The notes below the pieces were generated by a model that saw nothing but the letters and a program-made list of their open reading frames with translations, had not been told where the DNA came from and made no database searches. A program made the translations under genes and the position numbers. This document shows, in pieces, positions 8,626-17,400 of a stretch of 20,323 nucleotides of DNA. Source of the stretch: Chloroflexota bacterium (GTDB lineage: Bacteria > Chloroflexota > Anaerolineae > Caldilineales > Caldilineaceae); the NCBI GenBank assembly GCA_018969295.1, contig JAGWYN010000063.1:1-20323 (forward strand). Reading direction: 5' to 3'. Numbering within the stretch: position 1 is the first letter of the stretch; each line of letters starts with the position of its first letter.

Positions 8626-11054
8626 TGGGAACTCCTTTCTTTGTTCTGAGATGCACGGTGGGAGAGGGGCGTCTGCAGCTGGTGGGTGAGGGCGAACGCG
8701 ACCATTTCGCTGCGGCTGGAAACCCCCATACGTCTGCGGATCTCCTGCACGTCGTAGCGGATGGTGCGTTCGCTGAGATAGAGCTGTGCGGAGATCTCAC
8801 GGTAGGTCAGCCCGCGTGTGATGAGCGCAAGGATATTCTGCTGGCGGTCTGTCAAGCCGGGCTTTGGGGGAGCGGGGGGGGGCGGTGTGGCCAGTGCCGT
8901 GGAGAGCAGATCGTCTGCGACTTCGGAAAGAAGGGGCAGATTGCTGTCCAGCAGGTTCGCCAAGGCTGCGGCGAACCGTTCCGGGGGCAGGTCGGTGTGG
9001 AGGTAGCCGTCGGCGCCGTCGAGCACGGCGCTGCCTGGAGACTGTTCTGCCGCAGCGTTGTGGAGCAGCACCACGAGCCGGGCGTTTGCGGCGGTGCGGC
9101 GCAGCTGGTGCAGCAGCGCTGTCTGGGCTGGTTCAAGCAGGGCGATGTCGACCAGAATGATCTGGGGCTGTGTTGACTGCGCGTGGGCAACCAGGGTGTC
9201 GGCGGTGTGGGCGACCCCGACCACCCGCAGCCTCTGTGCGCGCAGCAGGTCGGCGACAGCGGCGGTCTGTGGGGGGGATGCGCCTCCCAGCAGCACACGC
9301 TGGTCCTTCAGGGAAGCGATCTGTTGTGCCAGCACTTTGGGCAGTCGGACGGTCAACTGGGTGCTGGCTGGCTGCAAGGCTGTATCGAGCTGCCCGGAGA
9401 TGGCTGCCAGACGCCTGGGCAGGCTGCTGTTTTCCAGCCATGTCTGCAGCAACGCTGCGACAGAGCGGTCACTTTCTGTGGGATGGTCGATGGTGACGGT
9501 CAGCAGGGCCGAGGATTCTTCTGTGGTCAGCCGAACCTGCAGCGCCTGGCAGGCGAGCCGCGGGCAGAGACCCTCCAACGTTTCCTGCAAGATGCGCACC
9601 CACTGGACCAGCATCCAAGGGGAGATGAGAGAGAGGAGGTCGCGATCGGCGCAGGCAAAGGTCACCGGATAGCCGTGTGCGCGTCCGTGGGCCTGCAAAA
9701 ATGCGTCTACAGCTTCGTAGAATGCAGGCTCGGCGGTGGGCAGGTCGTGATTGCTGCGTGTCGCTGCATTTTGGCCGGAGATTGCGACTGCGTGTCGGGC
9801 CAGTGCCAGCAGGCGTGCCAGCGTTGCAGCGCCGACCGCTGTGCTGCCATGTTCGAGTGCCTCCAGAGCGTCCTGGCCCACTGCACACAGCTGTTCCAGA
9901 GCGGCGTGTTGCTGCGTCGCCGATTCGTTTTCCTGGTGAAACCGTTCTACCAGCGAACGCAGCGCCTGTTCTTGTTCGTAAAGCATTGCCAGCTTGAGCC
10001 GGTCGCGCGTGACATCACGCCAGACGAGCAGCCATCCTGCATCGCCCAAGGACGAAACACGCCAATGCAGATGGCGCAGTGCAGGTTGGACGACGACCAG
10101 ATCGCCGTCTCCCCCTTCTGGCGCTTGGAGCGCAGCTGCCAGCAGCGTCAGCGACCAAGGCGTGTCTGGGTCGGCCAGGGGGCCAGCGCTTTGTACTTGT
10201 GTGAGCAGGTCGAAGAGCGGTTGGCCAAAGGGCAGTTCTGACAGCCCCAGATCTGCCAGCGCGGCGCGGTTGCAATCCACCACGCGCTGGTCGACGTTGA
10301 TCAGCAGCATCGCATCTGACATCTGATCCATCAGCCGGTCCAACGGGATCGGACGCACCTTCAGGAATTTTCCGCGTTTGACCGCGACCAAGAGCAGGGT
10401 TGCGCCGGCCAGGACACCCAGGTAGGAAAAGTCGGTGCGCACGCCGGGGAGGAGGCGAAGGATCCACAAGACATTGGGGATGAGCGGCAAAAAAACTGCT
10501 GCGGCCACGAGCAGCGCCATTCGGCGGTAGGCTTTGCGCACCATAAAGGCGTGCCAGCTCATCAGCATCGGAGCGGCGAGCGAGATCGCCCAAAAATAGG
10601 CGATGGCGACGCCAAACCAAGGGCCGTAGTGCACCGAGTAGGTGCCGTCGGGGGCGATGGTGAAGTCGCTCCAGACGGCACGGCTCCAAGGATAGCTGGC
10701 GGCCAGGAAAAAGGTCAGCCCTGGAATCACCCACAGCAGCAGCTGCTGCCAACGGCTGCGTGCGGAGCCTGCACCGAACCCTGTGTAGTGGAGCACAAAG
10801 TTGAGGCTGAGGAGCGGCGCTGAAACGATGCCCAGGTAGGCACATTTAACGGCCAGCAGGCGCAAGGAGGCATCGGATACGGAGAAAAAAACCAGATAGC
10901 CGCCCGACCAGAGGGAAACCGAGAGCAGCAGCCAGGTCAACGTGTTGGCCCCTGGAGCAGGCCGCATGCGCCAGGTGAGATGGGCCAACCACAGTGTCAG
11001 TGCCAGAGTGAGGGCGGTGGTGATCTGAATTGGCAACTGCGTCCAGTAAAACAT
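8622..11054 (-). CDS. Membrane-bound 7TM sensor with PAS, degenerate kinase and receiver modules and LuxR DNA-binding domain
   Basis: An 810-residue fused regulator. Residues 1-226 contain seven hydrophobic segments in the style of the histidine-kinase N-terminal 7TM domain (about 8-28, 38-58, 68-90, 104-120, 146-166, 178-199, 209-226). A PAS-like segment follows (about 240-350, with MLLINVDQRVVDCN). Residues about 355-575 resemble a NarL-type kinase, but I find no phosphoacceptor His motif. The N-box is ETLEGLCPRL (491-500) with the key Asn missing, and the G1 region reads DHPTES. A receiver-like domain (585-705) keeps Asp636 but has GGAS where the acidic pocket should be and Thr687 where the conserved Lys should be. 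A proline linker (723-731) leads to a complete LuxR/GerE helix-turn-helix (LTDRQQNILALITRGLTYRE, 734-753, then LSERTIRYDVQEIRRRMG). It probably regulates transcription from the membrane. The stop overlaps the acyltransferase start. The ligand is unknown. Confidence 0.82.
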   Translation of the reverse strand: MFYWTQLPIQITTALTLALTLWLAHLTWRMRPAPGANTLTWLLLSVSLWSGGYLVFFSVSDASLRLLAVKCAYLGIVSAPLLSLNFVLHYTGFGAGSARSRWQQLLLWVIPGLTFFLAASYPWSRAVWSDFTIAPDGTYSVHYGPWFGVAIAYFWAISLAAPMLMSWHAFMVRKAYRRMALLVAAAVFLPLIPNVLWILRLLPGVRTDFSYLGVLAGATLLLVAVKRGKFLKVRPIPLDRLMDQMSDAMLLINVDQRVVDCNRAALADLGLSELPFGQPLFDLLTQVQSAGPLADPDTPWSLTLLAAALQAPEGGDGDLVVVQPALRHLHWRVSSLGDAGWLLVWRDVTRDRLKLAMLYEQEQALRSLVERFHQENESATQQHAALEQLCAVGQDALEALEHGSTAVGAATLARLLALARHAVAISGQNAATRSNHDLPTAEPAFYEAVDAFLQAHGRAHGYPVTFACADRDLLSLISPWMLVQWVRILQETLEGLCPRLACQALQVRLTTEESSALLTVTIDHPTESDRSVAALLQTWLENSSLPRRLAAISGQLDTALQPASTQLTVRLPKVLAQQIASLKDQRVLLGGASPPQTAAVADLLRAQRLRVVGVAHTADTLVAHAQSTQPQIILVDIALLEPAQTALLHQLRRTAANARLVVLLHNAAAEQSPGSAVLDGADGYLHTDLPPERFAAALANLLDSNLPLLSEVADDLLSTALATPPPPAPPKPGLTDRQQNILALITRGLTYREISAQLYLSERTIRYDVQEIRRRMGVSSRSEMVAFALTHQLQTPLSHRASQNKERSSH
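8632..8638 (-). promoter_or_regulatory. Ribosome binding site fixing the TTG start of the FabD-like gene
   Basis: AAAGGAG lies inside the last codons of the upstream regulator gene and six bases before the TTG. There is no in-frame ATG or GTG with comparable support, so this site decides the start and ties translation of the two genes together. Confidence 0.75.
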
Positions 11055-11092
11055 CGGCTGTCCATTTAACGAGCAATCTCAGCAGCGTTTTT

Positions 11093-11101
11093 TGGTATAC
11101 T
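11093..11101 (+). promoter_or_regulatory. Extended -10 promoter element for the FAD oxidoreductase gene
   Basis: TGGTATACT matches the extended -10 pattern TGnTATAAT with one mismatch and lies about 70 bases before the oxidoreductase ATG in the 117-base divergent gap. No good -35 is seen at 16-18 bases, as is common with extended -10 promoters. A run of T precedes it and an AT-rich stretch follows. Confidence 0.4.
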
Positions 11102-11171
11102 GCATCGAATCTACAACAGTGTGCCATAAATTTTTTCCATGTCAAACCGATCACAAACCTGGGAGGCCGGT

Positions 11172-12791
11172 ATGTCTGGACAACCGATCCAAGAGCGAAC
11201 CAGCGATCTGTTGATTGTGGGGGGCGGGCTGGGGGGGGTGGCGGCCGCCCTGGCGGCGCTGCAGCTGGGGCGCACCGTGGTGTTGACCGAAGAGACCGAC
11301 TGGCTGGGGGGGCAGCTGACCGCCCAGGCGGTGCCGCCCGACGAACATCCTTGGATTGAAGCGACCGGCTGCACTGCTTCTTATCGACTGCTGCGTGCCA
11401 AAATTCGGGAGTACTACCGGCGCAACTATCCACTCCACCGTCGTGCGCTCGGTGCAGTCAACCTCAACCCTGGGCTCGGCACGGTCAGCCCCCTCTGTCA
11501 CGAGCCGCGTGTGGCCCTGGCTGTGATCGAAGAGCTGTTGGCTCCCTACCGTTCCAGCCGCCAGGTCGATCTGCTGCTCTGCCATCGCCCGGTGGCTGTT
11601 GAGCTGGACGGCGATTTTCTTCGTGCGGTGACTTTGCAGGACGAGCGCGACGGCGGCCAGGTTGTCTGTCGGGCGGCCTATGTGCTCGATGCGACCGAGC
11701 TGGGGGATCTGCTCGAGCTGGGCAAGGTGGAGCATGTGGTCGGCGCCGAGAATCAAGCGCAGACAGGGGAACTGCACGCGCTGGCGGGCGATGCGGACCC
11801 GCTCGACCAGCAGGCGGTCACCTGGTGTTTTGCTGTCGACTACCTGGAGGGGGAGGAGCACAGAATCGAGCGCCCTGCCCAGTATGCGTTCTGGCGAGAC
11901 TACCAGGCGAGTTTCTGGCCGGGCAGGCAGCTGGGCTGGCTGGATGTGAACCCGATCACGTTGGCGCCTCGCCATCTGGCGATCTTTGCGGGTTCGACAG
12001 CGTCGGCAGAGGTCGCTGATTTCTGGCAGTACCGCCGAATTTTTTGTCGCAAACAGTATGCTGACGGGCGCTATCCCAGCGACATCACCCTGGTCAACTG
12101 GCCACAGATCGACTACTGGCTGGGCCCGTTGGTGGGGGTCACGGCGGAACAGAAGGTCCAGAATCTGGAAGCCTGTCGGCAGCTGAGTCTTTCTTTTCTC
12201 TACTGGATGCAAACCGAGGCCCCGCGCCACGACGGCGGCTACGGCTACCCGGGTTTGCGGCTGCGGCAGGATGTGGTCGGCACCCGCGATGGCCTGGCCA
12301 AGGCGGTGTATGTCCGTGAGGCGCGCCGGATCCGGGCGGAGTTCACCGTTTTAGAAGAGCATGTCGGCGTTGAGCAGCGACGGCGGGCTGGGCTGGATCG
12401 TGCCGAGCGTTTTGTAGACAGCGTCGGGGTGGGCAGCTACCGGATCGACCTGCATCCCAGCACTGCTTTGCGCACCTATGTGGACATCAGCAGTTTTCCG
12501 TTTCAAATTCCGTTGGGGGCGTTGTTGCCGCAGCGTGTGGAAAATTTGTTGCCTGCCTGCAAGAATCTGGGGGTCACCCACATCACGAACGGTTGTTACC
12601 GTCTGCATCCGGTCGAATGGACTCTGGGCGAGGCTGCGGGTGCGGTCGCTGCGCAGGCGCTGATTTTGGGTCTGACGCCCCGTCAGATTCGCAACACTCC
12701 TGCGCGGCTGGCGGAGTTTCAGCGGCTGCTCAGCGAGGAGCTGGGGTTTGTGTTGGCGTGGCCGGAGTATGCTGCTGGAATTCCGCGTTGA
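11172..12791 (+). CDS. FAD-dependent oxidoreductase (FAD_oxidored family)
   Basis: This 539-residue flavoprotein has an N-terminal dinucleotide-binding fold, DLLIVGGGLGGVAAALAA (12-29), followed by the acidic ribose-binding strand end (VVLTEETDWLGGQLT, 36-50), the typical layout of the PF12831-type family. Near the C-terminus, LLPACKNLGVTHITNGCYRL and VEWTLGEAAGAVAA match the second FAD-contact region of that family. There is no signal peptide and no Cys-rich iron-sulfur region, so a cytoplasmic redox enzyme is likely. The substrate cannot be told. ATG 11172 is preferred because GGGAGG stands five bases upstream; an in-frame ATG eleven codons earlier has no RBS. The gene is divergent from the membrane regulator, which makes it a candidate target of that regulator (inference), and convergent with fabF. 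Confidence 0.87.
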   Translation: MSGQPIQERTSDLLIVGGGLGGVAAALAALQLGRTVVLTEETDWLGGQLTAQAVPPDEHPWIEATGCTASYRLLRAKIREYYRRNYPLHRRALGAVNLNPGLGTVSPLCHEPRVALAVIEELLAPYRSSRQVDLLLCHRPVAVELDGDFLRAVTLQDERDGGQVVCRAAYVLDATELGDLLELGKVEHVVGAENQAQTGELHALAGDADPLDQQAVTWCFAVDYLEGEEHRIERPAQYAFWRDYQASFWPGRQLGWLDVNPITLAPRHLAIFAGSTASAEVADFWQYRRIFCRKQYADGRYPSDITLVNWPQIDYWLGPLVGVTAEQKVQNLEACRQLSLSFLYWMQTEAPRHDGGYGYPGLRLRQDVVGTRDGLAKAVYVREARRIRAEFTVLEEHVGVEQRRRAGLDRAERFVDSVGVGSYRIDLHPSTALRTYVDISSFPFQIPLGALLPQRVENLLPACKNLGVTHITNGCYRLHPVEWTLGEAAGAVAAQALILGLTPRQIRNTPARLAEFQRLLSEELGFVLAWPEYAAGIPR

Positions 12792-12812
12792 CCTTCTGCC
12801 CGGTGCATGCCG

Positions 12813-12838
12813 GCTCAGCCCTGCGACCAGGGCTGAGC
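12813..12838. terminator. Strong 11-bp stem-loop between convergent genes
   Basis: GCTCAGCCCTG and CAGGGCTGAGC pair perfectly around a 4-base loop (CGAC). It sits 21 bases after the oxidoreductase stop and 9 bases after the fabF stop, so it can serve both strands as a bidirectional terminator. Neither side has a U-tract, so termination would rely on stem strength or another factor. Confidence 0.65.
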
Positions 12839-12847
12839 GCGGCCAAG

Positions 12848-14089
12848 TCACGCTTCTGGGTCGACCCGACCAAAGACGGCGACGACGTTCTGGCCGCCGA
12901 AGCCAAAGGCGTTGACGATCGCATGGCGTGCGACGACGCGTTCGGACTGGTTGCCGACAATGTGCAGGTCGATGGCGGGGTCTGGGGTATAGTTGATTGT
13001 CGGCGGGACGATCCCGTAGCGCAGCGCGCAGACAGCGGCGACTGCGGATTCGGCGCCGGCGGCGCCGAGGGCATGGCCGACCATACTTTTGAGGCTGGTG
13101 ATTTTGAGGGTATAGGCGGCGGCGCCGAAGGCGCGTTTGAGGGCGATCGCCTCGCTGATGTCGTTGAGCACGGTGCCGGTGCCGTGCGCCATCACCACGT
13201 CGATGTCGTCTGGGGTGAGCCGGGCCATCTGCAGTGCGCCGCTGAGGGCGCGGGCTGCGCCGTCTCCTTGGGGTTCGGGTGCGGTGATATGATAGGCATC
13301 TCCGGTCAGTTTGCCGCCGAGCACCTCGGCGTAGAGCGTGGCCCCGCGGGCGCGGGCATGTTCTTCGGTTTCCAGGATGAGCGACGCAGCGCCTTCGCCG
13401 GCGACGAAGCCGTCGCGGTCGACGGAGAAGGGGCGGCAGGCATGTTCGGGGTCGTCGGTGCGGCTGGAGAGGGGGCCCATGCGGCCAAACGCTGCCATTG
13501 TCAACATCGACAGCAGGGACTCGGCGCCGCCGGCGATGATGACGTCGGCTTCGCCCCGCTGCAGATAGTGATAGCCTTCGATCACCGAATAGTGGCCGCT
13601 GGCGCAGGCGGCTGTGCTGGTCATGACCGGCCCTTTGGCGCCGACCTCGATCGAAATGATGCAGGAGACTGCGTTGGGCATGGCGCTGGGCACCACAAAC
13701 GGGCCGACCGCACGCCAGCCTTTGCGGACGATGTCGAGCGTGCCGTTTTCGATCTCGGTGATGCCGCCGCCGCCGGTCGCCATCAGAACGCCGACGCGTT
13801 CGGCGTTCTGGCTGTCGATCGTCAGGTTGGCGTCGGAGATCGCCTGGCGGGCGGCAGCGAGGGCCAGTTGGGACGAACGATGAATGCGCCGGACAGTTTT
13901 GCGGTCGATGTAGGCAGTCGGGTCAAAATCTTTGACTTCACAGGCGATGTTGTGGGGCATGTCTCCTGTGTCGAAGGCAGCGATCCGCCCTGCGCCGGAT
14001 TGTCCGGCCAGCAGGTTCTGCCAGAAGGTGGCCACATCGTTGCCGATCGGGGTCAAGGCCCCCATGCCGGTGACGAAGACTCGCGTCAT
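12848..14089 (-). CDS. fabF: Beta-ketoacyl-ACP synthase II (FabF)
   Basis: This 413-residue condensing enzyme extends acyl-ACP by two carbons using malonyl-ACP in fatty-acid synthesis. The thiolase-fold signatures are complete: Cys162 in TSTAACASGH, His302 in MAHGTGT, Lys334/His339 in SLKSMVGHALGAAG, and the C-terminal gate loop NAFGFGGQN (393-401, usually GGTN). Length and N-terminus (MTRVFVTGMGALTPIG) match FabF exactly, so the start at 14089 is chosen over a 46-codon upstream in-frame extension that looks non-coding. An AGTGAG serves as RBS. It is transcribed alone from a promoter about 200 bases upstream and ends at a stem-loop. The HGTGT variant (rather than HGTST) is shared with polyketide-type ketosynthases, but the overall sequence is FabF-like. 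A role in a specialised pathway cannot be excluded. Confidence 0.93.
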   Translation of the reverse strand: MTRVFVTGMGALTPIGNDVATFWQNLLAGQSGAGRIAAFDTGDMPHNIACEVKDFDPTAYIDRKTVRRIHRSSQLALAAARQAISDANLTIDSQNAERVGVLMATGGGGITEIENGTLDIVRKGWRAVGPFVVPSAMPNAVSCIISIEVGAKGPVMTSTAACASGHYSVIEGYHYLQRGEADVIIAGGAESLLSMLTMAAFGRMGPLSSRTDDPEHACRPFSVDRDGFVAGEGAASLILETEEHARARGATLYAEVLGGKLTGDAYHITAPEPQGDGAARALSGALQMARLTPDDIDVVMAHGTGTVLNDISEAIALKRAFGAAAYTLKITSLKSMVGHALGAAGAESAVAAVCALRYGIVPPTINYTPDPAIDLHIVGNQSERVVARHAIVNAFGFGGQNVVAVFGRVDPEA

Positions 14090-14294
14090 ATCAAGACTCA
14101 CTTTCTCGTGCCGTGGCCGGAACAGGTGGCTGGGGCGCGATGTTCCCAGCGTTTTCCACCGAAAAGGTGGCTGTTCTGCCCACGAAATCGGTCTGGTCGC
14201 CGGCTGGGCCACCAGCTTGAAATACATTCCCAGTTGCTGCTGTTGTGCTCATTCTCTGCGCATAGATTGCGGGTTGATTCTTTCAGAGCAATTC
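14090..14294 (-). promoter_or_regulatory. fabF 5' leader with alternative hairpins
   Basis: The 314 bases between the fabF and recQ starts hold no gene. If the promoter at 14301-14329 is used, fabF mRNA has a leader of about 205 nt. In it, one GGTGG element (plus-strand 14156-14160) can pair either with an upstream CCACC (14166-14170; loop of 5) or with a downstream CCACC/CCAGCC block (14125-14134), the latter together with a GCTGGG/CCCAGC stem (14145-14150 with 14129-14134). The two structures exclude each other. This is seen by eye; no riboswitch class is recognised. Confidence 0.35.
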
Positions 14295-14300
14295 TATGAA

Positions 14301-14329
14301 TTATACTGATAGCCTGGGAAGAGCGCCAA
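14301..14329 (-). promoter_or_regulatory. Sigma-70-type promoter for fabF
   Basis: On the minus strand TTGGCG (14329-14324, four of six consensus -35 bases) is followed after exactly 17 bases by a perfect TATAAT (14306-14301). The same bases read TATACT on the plus strand (14302-14307) and could be a -10 for recQ, making this an overlapping divergent promoter pair, although the plus-strand -35 is poor. Confidence 0.6.
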
Positions 14330-14388
14330 ACTCTGGTGAAAGAATGCAGAAGGTCGATGCTGGCAGAAGCGGGAGCGATTCGGGGGAC

Positions 14389-14395
14389 GGAGGAG
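14389..14395 (+). promoter_or_regulatory. Ribosome binding site supporting a GTG start for recQ
   Basis: GGAGGAG stands eight bases before GTG 14404 and two bases before GTG 14398. The in-frame ATG codons at 14296 and 14344 have no comparable RBS, and 14296 overlaps the promoter-like TATACT, so a start after this site is favoured. Confidence 0.55.
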
Positions 14396-14403
14396 CAGTG
14401 ACT

Positions 14404-17400
14404 GTGAAGGTGACTGTAGAGATTCAGCTGTCGCCAGCCAACCTGGTGGGGCTGCCGCTCGAACTGCGGGAGCAGCTGCTGGGGTATTTGCAGCGCTGGG
14501 GGGAACCGGCGGAGCAGATCGAGGTGGCCGAGCAGCTGTGTCTTGGCCACGGCCCACGTCCTGGCCTGCTGGATTATCTGGCCTGCGCCTGTCTGGCTGC
14601 TGGCCAGCCGCTGCGTGCGCTGGAGTGGATCGAGCGCAGGCAGCGGCGCAACACGACGGCGACTTCGCAGTCGCTCGAAGCGCGCGCGCTGTTGGCGTTG
14701 GGGCGCCGCGAGGATGCCTGCCGGGTGGCTGCCGAGCTGGCCCGCACCTACCCTCGCGCGGTGGAGGCTGTGGTAGCGGCGGGCGAGGTGTGGATGGCGG
14801 CGGGTGAGTTTGCGGAGGCTGCGTCTGTGCTGGCGCTCTATCTGCAAGCCAGCCCCTACGATCTGGCGGCGATGCTCCGGCTGACCCAGCTGGCTCTGGT
14901 CCAGCAGCAGCACGAGCTGGCCGAGAAACAGTGGCACCAGCTGGGCGGGGGGATTCCGGTCGGGATCGACCGGGACTCGTTGGTGCTGTTGGGTGAGCTG
15001 GCAGGCCAGCTGGGCAAACAAGAGACAGCCCGTTCCGTCCAGCGCGAGCTGCAGCATCGCCAGCAGCAGGAACTGGCCCAGCTGCGGCTTGCGTTGGCGC
15101 CGGTCTGCGGGTCTGCGGCGCTGCTGCAGAAGGACCCGGCCGCCTTCTATCGCCAGCAGACCGGGCTGGACAGTGTCCAGCTGACCGAACCAGAGCGGCA
15201 GCAGGTCCAGCTGGCGGTGATCCGGCATTTTGGCCATCTGCTTTTGCGGGAAGGGCAGGCAGAGGTGATTGCGCTGGCCTGGCTGCGCAGCCAGTCGGCT
15301 TTGATGGTCATGCCGACGGGCGGCGGGAAATCGCTCTGCTATCAACTGCCAGCGCTGCTGCTGCCGCGCACCACTCTGGTGATCAGCCCGTTGATTGCGT
15401 TGATGAAGGACCAGGTGGAAGGGTTGCCGCGGGGGATCCAGGGGCGTGCTGTGTTGGTCAACAGCAGCCTGGACGAGCGTGAGCTGGCGCAGCGGTTGGA
15501 GGCTGTGGCGCGCGGCGAGTACAAGCTGGTCTACGCCGCGCCGGAGCGGCTGCGCCAGCATACGTTTTTGCATGCGCTGCGTCGGGCCGGCCTCGATCTT
15601 TTTGTCGTCGACGAGGCCCACTGTGTGAGCCTGTGGGGGCACGATTTCCGGCCCGACTACCTCTTCATCGGCGCAGCGCGCCTGGCCTTGGGCAACCCGC
15701 CGGCGTTGGCTGTGACCGCAACGGCGCCGCCCCAGGTGCGCGATGAGATCGCAGAGACCCTCAGCGATCGCAGCCAGAAGGGGGCTGTGCATCCGCCCAA
15801 TGTGATCGTCCTCGACATTTTTCGTCCCAATTTGCATCTCTCTGCCCTGCAATTTCACAACGACGACCAGAAATTGGTGGCGCTGCTCGACTACGTGGCG
15901 CGCAGCGAGGGGAGCGGCATTGTCTATGTCAACAGCCGGTCGCGGGCCGAAGCGGTGGCACTGGCGTTGCGCCGGGCCGGGGTCAGCGCCGAAGCGTACC
16001 ATGCCGGGCTGGCGCTGCGAGCGCCGATCCAGGACCGTTTCATGCAAAACCAGACGCGCGTGATCGTTGCCACCGTGGCGTTTGGGATGGGCATCGACAA
16101 ACCAGACATCCGTTTCATCGTCCATTTCCATCCTTCACGCAGCCTCGACGCCTACTACCAGGAGGTCGGCCGTGCCGGGCGGGATGGGCTGCCCAGCCAG
16201 GGGCTGCTTTTTTACAACCACAACGACTGGGCCAACCTGCGCCGCTGGGCACGGGCGGACCAGCAGAGCGTGCTCGATCTGCGGTCGGTCTACGCCGCGA
16301 TCGCTGCCCAGCTGAAGGTGGCGATCGCTCCTGTGGGCGAAGCCGCTGGCGACGAACAGCTCCAGCCAGCCCAGGGACGGATCACGGTGCCTGGTTCTTT
16401 GCCGGCGGCTGGCACGGTGGACCTGCGTCGGCTTGTGCAGATTTTGAACAGCGACGAGACTGAGCTGCGTGTGGCCGTCAGCCTGCTGGAGCGGGCCGGG
16501 CTGTTGCGCCGTGGGTTTGACCTGCCGACCGAGGTGGAGATCCGTGTGCAGGGCCCTCTCGGCCCGACCGAGCTGGCGGATCGCAGCCTGGCCCGGCTGC
16601 TGCGGGGGCTGCAGCTGGGCCAGGAGCAGTCGGCGACCTTTGCGACCGCCCAGATCGCTGCCTTCATGCGTTGGGAGCAGACAGAGTGCGAGCCGCGGTT
16701 GCTGGACTGGCAGGGCTGCGGGGCCCTCAGCCTCCGTTTTGGCCGGCGTGCCCTCTGGATTGAATTGCCGGAAGAGCCGGCTGATTTTGGGCAGCGGTTG
16801 AACCGGCTGTTGACGGAGACTGACGTGGGGCGCCAGCGGCGGATCGACGAGATGATCGGCTATGCCACGACCGATGGCTGTCGGCATGGCTATCTCAGTT
16901 CCTATTTTGGGAGCCCACCCCGGGCCTGCTGTGCGGTCTGTGACAGCTGCACTGGGGTCAGGCCCTCTCTTCCCCACCCGGAGAGGGTGGAGCTGCTGAT
17001 GCCGGACGATGTAGAGATCGAGCCGATGGTGATCGACTGTCTGGTCAGTCTGCCGATGCCGGTTGGGCGGAGTGGGCTGGCCCGGATTCTGACGGGCTCT
17101 CTGCGTGCGCCGGTGCAGTCGCAGAAAGCGCGTCACCACGGCGCGCTCAAGGCGTTGGGGGAGAGCATGGTCTTGAGCTATATCGACGAACTGGTCGAAC
17201 AAAATCTGCTGCGGCTCTATACCCGCCAGGGCTACCCCGTGCTGGCGCCCACGCTGCGCGGGCGCATCGACGCGGAGAACTGGCTGGCCGACCACCCGGA
17301 TCTGGCGCTGCCCGCTCTCTCCGACCCGGGGCATGCGGACGAAGCGGCGGCAAGCGTGGGCAGTGAGGGGGCGGATCGCTACACGGGGCTGCAAAGAGCG

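Noticed and set aside
8622..11054. Ordinary hybrid histidine kinase
   Set aside because: The phosphoacceptor motif, N-box Asn and G1 glycines are not visible and the C-terminus is a LuxR DNA-binding domain, so it is called a fused regulator.
14090..14227. 46-codon N-terminal extension of fabF
   Set aside because: The canonical FabF start MTRVFVTGMG is internal at 14089 with an RBS; the extension has no family match and contains the leader hairpins.
14296..14403. Upstream ATG starts for recQ
   Set aside because: No RBS, non-coding-looking residues and overlap with promoter-like TATACT favour the GTG after GGAGGAG, although ATG 14344 is not excluded.
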